The notes beneath the pieces are model-generated. The model did not search any database and was not told where the DNA came from. It was given only the letters and a program-made list of their open reading frames with translations. A stretch of DNA of 51,858 nt from Methanomassiliicoccus sp. UBA6. Lineage in GTDB: Archaea > Thermoplasmatota > Thermoplasmata > Methanomassiliicoccales > Methanomassiliicoccaceae. Position numbers and translations under genes: made by a program. Location of the stretch: positions 1 through 51,858 of the forward strand of contig DAVH01000047.1 in NCBI GenBank assembly GCA_002508545.1, given 5' to 3'. Below are positions 23,660 through 31,885 of the stretch, one piece after another. Within the stretch, counting starts at the first letter, position 1. Each line of letters begins with the position of its first letter.

Positions 23660-25294
23660 TCACGGCATGTTCATCCTCGAATCCTTCAAACGCAACGCTC
23701 CAGTGGGGCAGGCCATCTCGCACCGCCGGCATGCTGTTCCAGCGCATTTCTCAGATCTAACAATCGCGATGACATGATCGTCCTTCGATGCAATGCTGAT
23801 GGCCTTCTCAGGGCATCGTTCGGAACATTTACCGCATTCTATGCAACCCACGAGGTCGATCTCAAGCTCGATGCCGATATCGGCGATAATGCTGATGCCG
23901 TACCGGCCAAGATCCTGGATATCTCGGTCCATCATTTTGACGGTGGTCGCCTTGGCGGTGTGAAGGGAGATGTGGGGAAGCTTGTAGATATCCAGCATGT
24001 CATTGTACATGCTCATCGGCATCCCGTACGACCACAGTGAGAGCTCGATCGAGTATATGTTCTTGAATGTCTCAGAGGTCGCGAACATGCAATGGCTCGC
24101 CCTAAGTTCGGTGGCGAACGACCTGAGGTCGTCCATAATCGCCGGCTGACGAACAAGCCGATCTGCCAGCAAGAGAGAGGTATTGCCGATCTGAACTATC
24201 CGCTCAGTATCGGCCGGCACCAGCCCGATGCGCTGTGCCTTGATTGCGTCCATATATATGCCCGTCGCTCCTGACGTGAACGTGGTCTTGAGGTCGCGAG
24301 GTGCAATCCCCGCTTGTTCGATCAGGGTAAGGTATCCTGCCCGGATAGCACCGATAGCCTTCCCGGCCTCGGACACATCCTTTTCCGAGATGAACAGACC
24401 ATCCTGAAGATGTAGCACATGGTCGCTCGTATCGATCTTTGATGACCTAATGATGCCCTGGTCCAAGCCACTGGAAATGGTGGCGACGACCCCGGTACCG
24501 GTTATCCCCCTTGCGCGTCCATGCATAGATCCCGTCCTCAGGACTTTGCCTGAGATCGGGTCTATCAGGTCGCCGTCACAAGGGATGAAACACTCATCCA
24601 GGACCATGCAGGACCATCCCTTCTGCGAGATAAGGACGTCCGAGAGCGCTCCCGGTGCGGCCAGCATCCCTTTCTCGATCTCCTGTCCTTCCAGCGCCGG
24701 CCCAGCTGCAGCAGAGCCCGTGTAGACCTGACCTTCAACGATGAGCGCCATCTCCGCGTTGGTCCCGTAATCAACGACCAGGCAAGGCCCCTTCTCGTCC
24801 ATCGCTCCGGTAAGGAGGAGCATGGCGAGCGCATCGGCCCCGATCTCGTGGCTGACGGCCGGGGGAATTAGGACATCAGCCTCGGGATTGATGTTCAAGC
24901 CCAATCCTTTCGCGCTCACGATTTCCCCATCGCGCTTCGGCTGCACGACACCCAGCCTGTCAAGCTTTCTCTTTCCGGCATATGCAAGGTCCCTGATCTC
25001 GATGTTCTGGAAGAGGGAAAGCTGGAACGGGTTGCCGCAGACCGCAAGCCGGATAACCTTGCTGAGGTCGATCTTCAGGTGAGTGATCAGGCGGTTTATC
25101 GTATTGATGATCAGCTGATTGCCCACCGACCCTCCCGCCTCTATGGCGAAGTTCACATGATCTATGACGTTCGCACCTGGTAGGGGGTGGCGAACGGTAA
25201 TGGCAGTGGATATGATCTCCCCGCTGTCAAGATCGATTGCTTGAGCACGGAACCCGCTCGTCCCGAGATCCAGCGCTATTCCGCATCTGCTCAT
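23660..25294 (-). CDS. ramA: Corrinoid protein reductive activase, RamA family (copy 2, pyl operon)
   Basis: A 544-residue RamA, ATP-dependent reductive activator of methylamine corrinoid proteins. The N-terminus MSRCGIALDLGTSGFRAQAIDL is an ASKHA ATPase start. Nucleotide-site segments V-V-D-Y-G-T-N-A-E-M-A-L and T-G-S-A-A-A-G-P-A follow, and two C-terminal 4Fe-4S clusters are present (GCIECGKCSERCPEKA and CAGTACRRCEMACP). The ATG at 25294 overlaps the pylD stop as ATGA, so it is the last gene of pylTSBCD-ramA and translation is coupled. The longer frame to 25363 just runs inside pylD. Its location ties it to the methylamine pathway, unlike copy 1 at 8549. Confidence 0.92.
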   Translation of the reverse strand: MSRCGIALDLGTSGFRAQAIDLDSGEIISTAITVRHPLPGANVIDHVNFAIEAGGSVGNQLIINTINRLITHLKIDLSKVIRLAVCGNPFQLSLFQNIEIRDLAYAGKRKLDRLGVVQPKRDGEIVSAKGLGLNINPEADVLIPPAVSHEIGADALAMLLLTGAMDEKGPCLVVDYGTNAEMALIVEGQVYTGSAAAGPALEGQEIEKGMLAAPGALSDVLISQKGWSCMVLDECFIPCDGDLIDPISGKVLRTGSMHGRARGITGTGVVATISSGLDQGIIRSSKIDTSDHVLHLQDGLFISEKDVSEAGKAIGAIRAGYLTLIEQAGIAPRDLKTTFTSGATGIYMDAIKAQRIGLVPADTERIVQIGNTSLLLADRLVRQPAIMDDLRSFATELRASHCMFATSETFKNIYSIELSLWSYGMPMSMYNDMLDIYKLPHISLHTAKATTVKMMDRDIQDLGRYGISIIADIGIELEIDLVGCIECGKCSERCPEKAISIASKDDHVIAIVRSEKCAGTACRRCEMACPTGALRLKDSRMNMP

Positions 25295-26148
25295 TCCAGG
25301 ACCTCTATCGCCATCGGGGCCACCTGAGGCTCGGATATGGCCGAGCGAGAGAAACTCGCGCACCAGACCGTCATGACCGCTACACCTATCTGGAGGGGAT
25401 CGTGGACAATCATCCTGGCCCGGCGCTCTCCTTCAGCGTCAAAACCATACGGTACTCCAGGTGTCGAGATGATCGTGCCCTCTGTGATCCATGTTCCAGG
25501 GATGGCAACCGGTGCAGCGTTGAGGATGATTCGAGCCTCGGCGATTCCCGACCTGAAATCGGATACGAGGATCACGCCGAGCTCCCGAACGGCCCGCGAA
25601 GCCTTTTCAGCATCCGACTCCAGCAGCTTCACAATCGCCCCCCGAGACTTCAGGTGCTTGATGGCCACGGACCCCACTCTCCCCGCCCCGATGACCAAGA
25701 CCTCCTTCCCCGATAGGTTCCCCAGAGCCGCCTCTATGACCGAACAGTACCCAAGAGCGGTGGAATTGGTGTTGCTGACGTACTTGCCGTTCCTTATATT
25801 CAGGGCGATGAATTCCTTATCGTCCGCCATGAATAGGATGTCGACACCAGCCGTGATTGCTTCGGCCATCCCCGCCACGTCGCTGTTCTCCGTAACGAAG
25901 CAGTCCAATCCCATGTGCTGAGCTATCGCACAGACCGAATGAGAGAAGGTCGGTATGACTCCATCCCCGCTCGATACGGGGATCGCCGCCGCGCGCAGAT
26001 GGCTGAGGTCAAGATCGTTCATGGTCGGACACACGGTCCTTAAGGCTAGCCCCTTCAAGGTCAATCCAATATTCCTAACAAGGTCCCTATCCCTATCGTC
26101 CAGCGAACAGGACACCTCGTTTATCAGGTCAGTGGTCAGGCGAGTCAT
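25291..26148 (-). CDS. pylD: Pyrrolysine biosynthesis dehydrogenase PylD
   Basis: PylD, 285 residues, last enzyme of pyrrolysine synthesis. It oxidises 3-methylornithyl-lysine so that it cyclises to pyrrolysine. The NAD-binding Rossmann motif is clear: VLVIGAGRVGSVAIKHLKSRG (~150-170). The N-terminal L-T-T-D-L-I-N-E-V and the P-V-S-S-G-D-G-V-I-P-T-F-S substrate-site region match the family. The ATG at 26148 overlaps the pylC stop (ATGA); a GTG two codons earlier is less likely. Operon order is pylS-pylB-pylC-pylD-ramA. Confidence 0.93.
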   Translation of the reverse strand: MTRLTTDLINEVSCSLDDRDRDLVRNIGLTLKGLALRTVCPTMNDLDLSHLRAAAIPVSSGDGVIPTFSHSVCAIAQHMGLDCFVTENSDVAGMAEAITAGVDILFMADDKEFIALNIRNGKYVSNTNSTALGYCSVIEAALGNLSGKEVLVIGAGRVGSVAIKHLKSRGAIVKLLESDAEKASRAVRELGVILVSDFRSGIAEARIILNAAPVAIPGTWITEGTIISTPGVPYGFDAEGERRARMIVHDPLQIGVAVMTVWCASFSRSAISEPQVAPMAIEVLE

Positions 26149-27317
26149 ATGCACCCCTCTGGGCTGGGATCATCGTAGCGTTCGATCCCCTCGCTATCGA
26201 TGATCGCTTGGAGAACCTTCTCGCGCTTGATCCTTGCATCGCATGCGGTGGCTCCGGTGTTGATGATGGTTGCCCTCCAATTCTTCTTTCCGGGCTCGTA
26301 GTCGGTTATCATCTCGTCGGAACCGAAAAGGCCTCGAACGATTCTTGGGCTCCTCACTCCAGCGAACGACCCCTCTCCGCTGGATCGCATGATCCCGCCG
26401 TCCACGGCAACATGCTCATAATAGGCCGTCCTGGCCCTCTCTTTCGGCGGGGAGGGCAGCTTACCGTTGATGGCCATATCGGTCAGCATGCTGATGATAT
26501 TGATATCATGGGAGTGGAACACCGCCGCCGGTGTCTGGCTAGGGATCCTGGCATCGATCTCGAGTATGCGTGGCACTCCACCGGAGACGATGGCCTCAAC
26601 ATCCATTATCCCCCGTAGCCCGAGATCTATGGCCATTCGACGGCCGGCATCTGATATTGCCTTCTCGACCTCCTCCGTCTCGTCCTCCCATGGCGACTCC
26701 ACCATCTTACAATCGTATCCGTCGTCGAGGAAGATCTCGGTGGTCACGAGGGGTACCGCGTCCTCACCGTCAGCGATCACCTCGACCGATATGGAGGGGC
26801 CGTCAAGGAACTCCTGGACAACGATCTCGTCGTTCAACTGGCGGACTCTGTCCATCCCGGCCACGAGTTCGTCCGAGTTGGTTGCCCTGGTGACCCCCAC
26901 ACTTCCCGACTCTCCAGATGGCTTGACCACGACAGGGAATCCGCATTCCGGCCACATTCTCGGCAGAGGGACCCCGACTCCCCTCATAAACTCGTTCGAC
27001 CTGGTTTTGGACGAGGAGATGGAGTATGCGTTCATGTCGAAAATCAGCGGCACGTCCATCGTCTTGAACATCTCGGTGAGCACGGTCAAGGTTTCCAAGT
27101 TCTCGTTCGCTGGAATCACGGCATCGCAATCGGCGAATATCTTCCTCGCTTTCGCCCTATCGTGGACAACATCGATTGCACGTGCCTCATCAGCAAGATT
27201 AAGGGCCGGCGCTGACCCGCACTTGTCGAGGACCACGGTTTCGATGCGAGCCTTCTTGGCGAGATATACCACCTCCATGCCTTGGAGCTTCCCGCCAACG
27301 ATGGCCAATCTGGTCAA
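26145..27317 (-). CDS. pylC: 3-methylornithine:lysine ligase PylC
   Basis: PylC, 390 residues, an ATP-grasp ligase joining 3-methyl-D-ornithine to the epsilon amine of lysine. The N-terminal glycine-rich L-A-I-V-G-G-K-L-Q-G-M-E-V matches the pre-ATP-grasp domain, with F-P-V-V-V-K-P-S-G-E-S-G-S-V-G-V as the ATP loop (~130-145) and V-Q-E-F-L-D-G-P-S-I-S-V-E-V behind it. The start is a TTG at 27317 overlapping the pylB stop (TTGA), giving tight coupling. Length is typical. Confidence 0.92.
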   Translation of the reverse strand: MTRLAIVGGKLQGMEVVYLAKKARIETVVLDKCGSAPALNLADEARAIDVVHDRAKARKIFADCDAVIPANENLETLTVLTEMFKTMDVPLIFDMNAYSISSSKTRSNEFMRGVGVPLPRMWPECGFPVVVKPSGESGSVGVTRATNSDELVAGMDRVRQLNDEIVVQEFLDGPSISVEVIADGEDAVPLVTTEIFLDDGYDCKMVESPWEDETEEVEKAISDAGRRMAIDLGLRGIMDVEAIVSGGVPRILEIDARIPSQTPAAVFHSHDINIISMLTDMAINGKLPSPPKERARTAYYEHVAVDGGIMRSSGEGSFAGVRSPRIVRGLFGSDEMITDYEPGKKNWRATIINTGATACDARIKREKVLQAIIDSEGIERYDDPSPEGCI

Positions 27318-28396
27318 ACTAGGACCTCCTGGGGGAGCCTATGTTTCCAACTATCGACGAGCCCCTGATATTCCGACCTCGATGCAACGGTCACGCTCAG
27401 GCCGGCAAGCATGTCCTCTACATTTCCTGGCGAGCGTTCGCCGGTGTCTATGTCCAGCTCATGCTGGGCAACCCCTGCCAGGCCCTTCTGGGGAGGGATG
27501 ATGGAAGTGATCACGTTCGCGCCTGCGTCCAGCCGGGGCTTTAGGCCCTTCACCCCTTCGATGTCTAAGGATGCGGGGATGAGCTTGTCCTGGTGTACTA
27601 GGCGCATGACTGCCAGAGTAACAAGCTCCTCCGTGAACGAGGGCGACCGTAATTCCTCCATGGGGGTGTTGAGCTGGGGGACGAACGTCATGGCGCGCAC
27701 CTGTTGTACGCCTTCAATGCCCATCATTCGAAGGGAATCAGCCCGGTCTTCGATGGTCTCCCCAACGCCTATCATGATACCTTCCTCTGTCAGCATACCC
27801 GCTCGTCTGGCCCAGATCTTCTGATTAAACCTCAGGCCATAATCCTGGTGAGGGCGGAGCCTCATGAACAGCTCCTTGTTGTGGGTTTCCTGATAGCAAG
27901 CAAACCAATCGGCCCCCGCTTCCTTCATTGGCAGGAACATATCCTCAGAGAGGACGCCGGGAGAGGCCATTATGGGAATGCCAACAGCATCATTGACCGA
28001 GCTCACCACCTCTATGAGGGATTCGTTTTTCTTTCTCCCATGGTAGAATGGGTCCTCGCCCATTGTAAGGTCGACCATGTGCACTCCAGCATCTTCGAGG
28101 GCCGATGCCAGGGCAACAATATCTTCCAGGGTTTTTCGATACCTGACGCTCTCTTTGTTCGAGCTGCGGTAGAAGCAGAAAGAGCAATTGTTGCGGCAGT
28201 AAGTGGAAAAGTACACGAATCCGTAGAGGAAGACCTTGTTCCCAAATCGTCTCTCCTTGATCGACCTTGCTGTCTGGAATAGCTTATTAAGGTCGTCCTC
28301 GTCCCGGAGGGCCAAGAGATCACGGATGTTCCCGTCGGTCAGGGGATGACCGTTCCATGCTCTATCTAGCACATCATCCAAGGATTCGTACGTCAT
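27314..28396 (-). CDS. pylB: 3-methylornithine synthase PylB (radical SAM)
   Basis: PylB, 360 residues, a radical-SAM mutase that rearranges lysine into 3-methyl-D-ornithine, the first pyrrolysine step. The cluster motif C-x3-C-x2-C is present as TYCRNNCSFCFYR (residues ~60-72). Downstream segments M-V-D-L-T-M-G-E-D-P and the barrel end V-I-T-S-I-I-P-P fit the BioB-like family. It starts 10 bases after the pylS stop. In these archaea pyrrolysine is made entirely from two lysines by PylB, PylC and PylD, all encoded here. Confidence 0.93.
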   Translation of the reverse strand: MTYESLDDVLDRAWNGHPLTDGNIRDLLALRDEDDLNKLFQTARSIKERRFGNKVFLYGFVYFSTYCRNNCSFCFYRSSNKESVRYRKTLEDIVALASALEDAGVHMVDLTMGEDPFYHGRKKNESLIEVVSSVNDAVGIPIMASPGVLSEDMFLPMKEAGADWFACYQETHNKELFMRLRPHQDYGLRFNQKIWARRAGMLTEEGIMIGVGETIEDRADSLRMMGIEGVQQVRAMTFVPQLNTPMEELRSPSFTEELVTLAVMRLVHQDKLIPASLDIEGVKGLKPRLDAGANVITSIIPPQKGLAGVAQHELDIDTGERSPGNVEDMLAGLSVTVASRSEYQGLVDSWKHRLPQEVLV

Positions 28397-28406
28397 GTTA
28401 TCACGC

Positions 28407-29234
28407 CTAGATATCGATCCGCGCTCCGTTGAGATAGATCAAGCTTCTACCAATCGATCGGATGTTGGTGACCTTCTTCTGGAGCATCAGAATCCTTTCC
28501 AGGCCGAACCCGATCCCTGCCCAGGGATCAACGATCCCGTGCGCTTCATCCATCGGCAGTGGTCCAACCGCGCCCGAGGCCAACTCGACTCCGTTCACCT
28601 CAACATCGACGGTCCGACCGTAGACCTCTGAATCGGCCTCTACCAGCTCATAGTTGAGCCCGACCGAGTCCATGATCGCGACGGCGTGCCCTCTCAGACT
28701 TGCCATGGCATCGCCGTCCGGGCCCAGTTCGACCAAGTTCAGCATGGTGAACTCCTCCAGATGGTTCGATCCTTTGGATTCCTTTCTGAAGCATGATCCT
28801 ATCTCGAACAGCTTCATGGGAAGAGGAAGGCTGCGTTTTAAGTGGCGCATCAGGAAATACAAGTTCGGCGCAAGCATCGGCCTCAAGCATTTCTTCCGGC
28901 TAATCCAGAAAACCTGGTCCAGGAGGGGGTGGTTCTCCCCTATGCCCATCTTGGTAAGGCTGGTAGCCGGCAGGATGATCGGGGTCTTGACTTCTATAAA
29001 CCCCCTTCCCGTAAGAAGGTTGGCTAGCGAGTCTTCTAAGGCACCTATGGGGTTCCTTGAGGGCAGCTCGGCGACTTCTGTGAGGATCCTGCGGTTCTTG
29101 CTCTGTAAAGAGCTCACTTCGTCCTGGAAGAAGTCATCCCTTTCTATCGGGGAGGTGAACGTCAGCGAGGTGGAAATCGAACCACCCATTTCTCTAATGC
29201 GTTGTTCCTGGGACGAGGTCAACCTAATCTCCAT
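28407..29234 (-). CDS. pylS: Pyrrolysyl-tRNA synthetase, catalytic domain only (no N-terminal domain)
   Basis: PylS, 275 residues, class II synthetase charging tRNA-Pyl with pyrrolysine. Motif 2 (F-E-I-G-S-C-F-R-K-E-S) and motif 3 (G-F-G-L-E-R-I-L) are present. The pocket segment E-E-F-T-M-L-N-L-V-E-L-G carries the Asn that reads the pyrrolysine carbonyl, and V-Y-G-R-T supplies the mobile Tyr. There is no N-terminal PylSn domain before the core and no separate pylSn gene in the window, the delta-PylSn class known from Methanomassiliicoccales. I choose the ATG at 29234; the open frame upstream reads through the tRNA gene. It ends in TAG followed after one codon by TGA and TAA, a backup stop. 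Confidence 0.93.
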   Translation of the reverse strand: MEIRLTSSQEQRIREMGGSISTSLTFTSPIERDDFFQDEVSSLQSKNRRILTEVAELPSRNPIGALEDSLANLLTGRGFIEVKTPIILPATSLTKMGIGENHPLLDQVFWISRKKCLRPMLAPNLYFLMRHLKRSLPLPMKLFEIGSCFRKESKGSNHLEEFTMLNLVELGPDGDAMASLRGHAVAIMDSVGLNYELVEADSEVYGRTVDVEVNGVELASGAVGPLPMDEAHGIVDPWAGIGFGLERILMLQKKVTNIRSIGRSLIYLNGARIDI

Positions 29235-29271
29235 AATATCCATCCAACGGATTGTCACGTTATTGTTAGAG

Positions 29272-29340
29272 CGAAGTGCCCGGGAGTCGAACCCGGCTGC
29301 CGTGGCTGTAGAGGCCTGGCGGTCACCGAACCAACACTCC
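29272..29340 (-). tRNA. pylT: tRNA-Pyl (anticodon CUA)
   Basis: Folding the minus strand gives an acceptor stem GGAGTGT/GCACTTC with discriminator G and no encoded CCA. The D arm is short, GGTT-CGGT-GACC. The anticodon arm loop CTCTACA contains the anticodon CTA. The T arm is CCGGG-TTCGACT-CCCGG, and the variable segment is very short. The anticodon stem is interrupted: GGC/GCC next to the loop, then an unpaired A opposite AC, then CC/GG. This matches the broken anticodon stem described for Methanomassiliicoccales tRNA-Pyl. A TATA-like CTATAATC lies 31-38 bases upstream. It is 37 bases upstream of pylS. Confidence 0.9.
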
Positions 29341-29392
29341 ATGGTGTTGTTCCTGAATGGGCATTCGGTACTATAATCCTTTCTATAATGAA

Positions 29393-29410
29393 TGCATATT
29401 ATTGCATATT
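29393..29410. promoter_or_regulatory. Direct repeat TGCATATT at the pyl promoter
   Basis: Two copies of TGCATATT (29393-29400, 29403-29410) are spaced exactly 10 bases, one helical turn, upstream of the pylT TATA region. They resemble half-sites of the palindromes at the mtm, mtb and mtt promoters. The rest of the gap 29411-29593 is A/T-rich; it contains TAATATGCAATATTTG (29446-29461) and no gene I can support. Confidence 0.5.
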
Positions 29411-29593
29411 GTAATTATTGTATTAGTGATTAGTGAATATGAAGTAATATGCAATATTTGAGGATGTATCTGACAGCACTGTTGTAGGTCATCATTTGCC
29501 ATATGGAAAATGTGATTGCCAGAAGAAAAAGATAGCTGCATACAAGAAAATGAAATAAGAAAAGGTTTGTACGAGCTTCATCAGCACGAAAGC

Positions 29594-29740
29594 TCAGAAT
29601 TTTGCTACGAACGTCCTCGCAGACCAAAGGGCTAAGGCAGCCACCACTAGAACGACCGCGATGAACACGATCTCTGAGTTAGGCACTAGTCCTCCTGCGA
29701 ACAGGGCATTGTAGGCGTCGACCGCTTCTTGTGATTGCAT
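29594..29740 (-). CDS. Small single-span membrane protein, last gene of the mtt operon
   Basis: A 48-residue protein too short for usual gene lists. After MQSQEAVDAYNALFAGG comes one hydrophobic helix (residues ~23-41, I-V-F-I-A-V-V-L-V-V-A-A-L-A-L-W), then a basic end (S-A-R-T-F-V-A-K-F). The sequence GAGGG eight bases before the ATG at 29740 is a good ribosome-binding site; an ATG at 29746 is too close to it. It begins 16 bases after the winged-helix gene ends and is probably cotranscribed with mttB-mttC-transporter. It may be a transporter subunit or membrane anchor; function unknown. Confidence 0.6.
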   Translation of the reverse strand: MQSQEAVDAYNALFAGGLVPNSEIVFIAVVLVVAALALWSARTFVAKF

Positions 29741-29755
29741 AGTCATCCCTCACTC

Positions 29756-30052
29756 TTAGCCTTTGGCGAAGCAGGATTCACTAGCACGGACCTTGCCGAA
29801 GTCTGTGATGGTGTACTTATGAAGAAGAGCGTTTGCCTTGTATGTGCCCTCCTCATCCATCTTCACGTCGATCTCCTTCAGCATGCCTCCGGCGGCCAAT
29901 TCTATGATGTTCCAGTTGATGGAATCCCGCCCATAGTCTCCGCTCATATGATACTCTTTCTGGAGTTGCAGCACCACATCGCTGTTCCAGTGGCTCTGAC
30001 CATCCGAATAGAGCTCCAGAATGCGGAATTTAATCGGTCCTAGGCCAGCCAA
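29756..30052 (-). CDS. Winged-helix-like small protein in the mtt operon
   Basis: A 98-residue protein with a predicted winged helix. I-K-F-R-I-L-E-L-Y-S-D-G-Q-S-H-W-N-S-D-V-V is the first helix and turn, then S-I-N-W-N-I-I-E-L-A-A-G-G-M-L-K-E-I-D-V the recognition helix region, and Y-K-A-N-A-L-L-H-K-Y-T-I-T-D-F-G the wing and C-terminal strand. It resembles PadR/DUF-type archaeal regulators. Its start at 30052 is one base from the transporter stop, so it is translated with it. It could regulate the methylamine genes in response to substrate; inferred only. Confidence 0.65.
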   Translation of the reverse strand: MAGLGPIKFRILELYSDGQSHWNSDVVLQLQKEYHMSGDYGRDSINWNIIELAAGGMLKEIDVKMDEEGTYKANALLHKYTITDFGKVRASESCFAKG

Positions 30053-30053
30053 T

Positions 30054-31145
30054 TCACTCCCTCCTGAGAGAATGGAGCTCTAAGCTTTCCTCTGTGAACA
30101 TCACCAAACTCCCGACCACGCAGAATATCCCACCGAGGAGGATGGTCCATTCTGGTGTTGAACCGAGGAAGATAAAGATGAATATCACAGCGAACAGGCC
30201 ATACAGGTTGCCAATGCCTTGCCCCCTCCCAACCCCGATCAACGGGAAGGATTTATACCAAGCCACATAACAGAACCCGAAGGTGATTCCCGCGATGATC
30301 AGCGTGAGCAGGACCATGGGCTCAAACACCTCCACCGCATATGTGAACATGGGGAAGCCAGCGATGATGAGCACGGGGATGATGATAATCCACCAGATGA
30401 TGTTCTCGCCCAAGAACCGCAGGGTGATGCCAATGTCAGGCTCCGAGACATCGAGGCCCTTGGCCGCTATTGCCCCTTCGACACCCCATCCAACGGCAGC
30501 CATGATGCCGCCGATGTACCCCAGCAAGGATCCGCCGCCGTTGGCGAGGTCATCGATCAGGCCACCGGCATAGATGGTGAACCCGCCGATGATAATGATA
30601 ATGATGCCCATGAGCGCTCTCTTGGAAATCTTCTGACCAAGCCAGTAGTAGGACACGGTCGAACCTATGACAGGGTACAGCAGCGCAGCGACGGCCGCGA
30701 ATGCTGCTCCCACGAAACCCATGGCGATGAACGAACCCAGGATCGCAATAGGCCCGCCGAAGATGGATGCCAAGAAGAACCACTTGGTGCAAGACTTCAT
30801 CTTCTTTACCGTTCTTCCCATCTCCTTCAACTTACCCAAGCCTCCGTTCCACACCATCAGCGCGAGGATGACCGTGAGCGCGTTGAAGGCAGAGATAAGT
30901 ACCGCGGTGACGACCAGTGCAAACGAATCACCGTGGAGCGCCGCAAGGTCGGCGAACATGGTGTCGAACGGGTTCAAGACCCAGATGGTCGTTCCTGGGA
31001 TGTACCATAGTCCCCAGAGGATCGCACAGAAGAGAGCCATCAGATAGCCGATTTTCACTCTCCTCTTGTGCTCATTCTGTCTCATAGATTCAAGCTCTGA
31101 TTCTGATCGATTGACCATTTGTTTACTAGTTATATTTACGTCCAC
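30054..31145 (-). CDS. DMT/EamA-type membrane transporter, putative methylamine permease
   Basis: A 363-residue membrane protein with about ten hydrophobic segments in two halves, the EamA/DMT layout. The first membrane span (I-G-Y-L-M-A-L-F-C-A-I-L-W-G-L-W-Y) is preceded by a ~30-residue charged N-terminus. Trp-rich stretches (L-W-G-L-W-Y-I-P, I-I-W-W-I-I-I-I-P) could bind a quaternary ammonium or methylamine cation, but that is speculation. The start is a GTG at 31145 after GGAGGGAG. It follows mttC across a hairpin (31165-31211). Operon position next to mttBC suggests trimethylamine uptake. Confidence 0.8.
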   Translation of the reverse strand: MDVNITSKQMVNRSESELESMRQNEHKRRVKIGYLMALFCAILWGLWYIPGTTIWVLNPFDTMFADLAALHGDSFALVVTAVLISAFNALTVILALMVWNGGLGKLKEMGRTVKKMKSCTKWFFLASIFGGPIAILGSFIAMGFVGAAFAAVAALLYPVIGSTVSYYWLGQKISKRALMGIIIIIIGGFTIYAGGLIDDLANGGGSLLGYIGGIMAAVGWGVEGAIAAKGLDVSEPDIGITLRFLGENIIWWIIIIPVLIIAGFPMFTYAVEVFEPMVLLTLIIAGITFGFCYVAWYKSFPLIGVGRGQGIGNLYGLFAVIFIFIFLGSTPEWTILLGGIFCVVGSLVMFTEESLELHSLRRE

Positions 31146-31164
31146 TCACTCCCTCCTGTTTTAA

Positions 31165-31211
31165 TATTTTTTAAAAAATAAAAGGTCCCAGATGCACCGT
31201 GCAGCATCTGG
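31165..31211 (-). terminator. Hairpin and U-rich tract between mttC and the transporter gene
   Basis: On the minus strand, CCAGATGC/GCATCTGG (an 8-base perfect stem at 31204-31211 and 31188-31195 with an 8-base loop) is followed by a T-rich run (CCTTTTATTTTTT). It would partly terminate or protect the mttBC message, lowering expression of the transporter and regulator relative to the methyltransferase. Confidence 0.6.
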
Positions 31212-31220
31212 TTGAAGGGT

Positions 31221-31874
31221 TTATTGCAAGGCCACCTTCAGCTTGTTGACGGTATCGGATGCGTTCTCTGCATACAGGTTCGCACCGATCTGAACCGCCC
31301 AGTCCTTGGTCACCGGAGCACCGCCAACCATTGTGAGGACCTTGTCTCGGATTCCCTCCTCCTTGAGGAGGTCCTCGATTTTCATCTGGTTGACCATGGT
31401 GCTGGTCATGAGGGCTGATGAGCCGACGACATTGGCCTTGTGCTTGACCGCGGATTCCACGAAGGTCTTTATCGGGACATCTCTACCGAGGTTGTGAACA
31501 TTGAAGCCAGCGATCTTCAGCATAATGGCCACAATATCCTTCCCGATGCAGTGGATGTCGCCCTCGATAGTCCCTATGACCACGGTACCCAGGCCCTCCC
31601 CCTCTTTCACTCCGCGCTTCTCTAGCTCAGGGGTCAGGACGGCGATACCAGCAGTCATCGTCTCCGAAGCGGCGATAACGTGGGGAAGGAATAGTTGCTT
31701 CGCCTCGTACTTGTCACCCACTTCGTTCATCGCCTTGGTGAACCCGTCCTGTATGATCTCGACCGGGTTGATGCCGGCCTTGATCGCCTCTTCCGCAACC
31801 TCGGCCGCCTTATCCTGATCGTATTCTAATACGGCCGCCTTCGCCTTTGCTATGATTTCTTCTTTCGATGCCAT
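31221..31874 (-). CDS. mttC: Trimethylamine corrinoid protein
   Basis: MttC, 217 residues, the corrinoid partner of MttB. The helical cap (1-90; A-I-K-A-G-I-N-P-V-E-I-I-Q-D-G-F) is followed by the B12-binding domain with E-G-D-I-H-C-I-G-K-D-I-V (the cobalt-ligating His) and S-S-A-L-M-T-S-T-M. The usual D-x-H-x-I-G is intact, although Cys replaces the common Asp or Glu after His. I take the ATG at 31874; the mttB stop lies 12 bases upstream with GAGGTG between. It passes the methyl group to MtbA. Confidence 0.88.
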   Translation of the reverse strand: MASKEEIIAKAKAAVLEYDQDKAAEVAEEAIKAGINPVEIIQDGFTKAMNEVGDKYEAKQLFLPHVIAASETMTAGIAVLTPELEKRGVKEGEGLGTVVIGTIEGDIHCIGKDIVAIMLKIAGFNVHNLGRDVPIKTFVESAVKHKANVVGSSALMTSTMVNQMKIEDLLKEEGIRDKVLTMVGGAPVTKDWAVQIGANLYAENASDTVNKLKVALQ

Positions 31875-31885
31875 ACCATCACACC

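Noticed and set aside
29235..29342. Longer pylS start reading through the tRNA-Pyl gene
   Set aside because: It would make the tRNA part of the protein; the ATG at 29234 gives the known delta-PylSn N-terminus.
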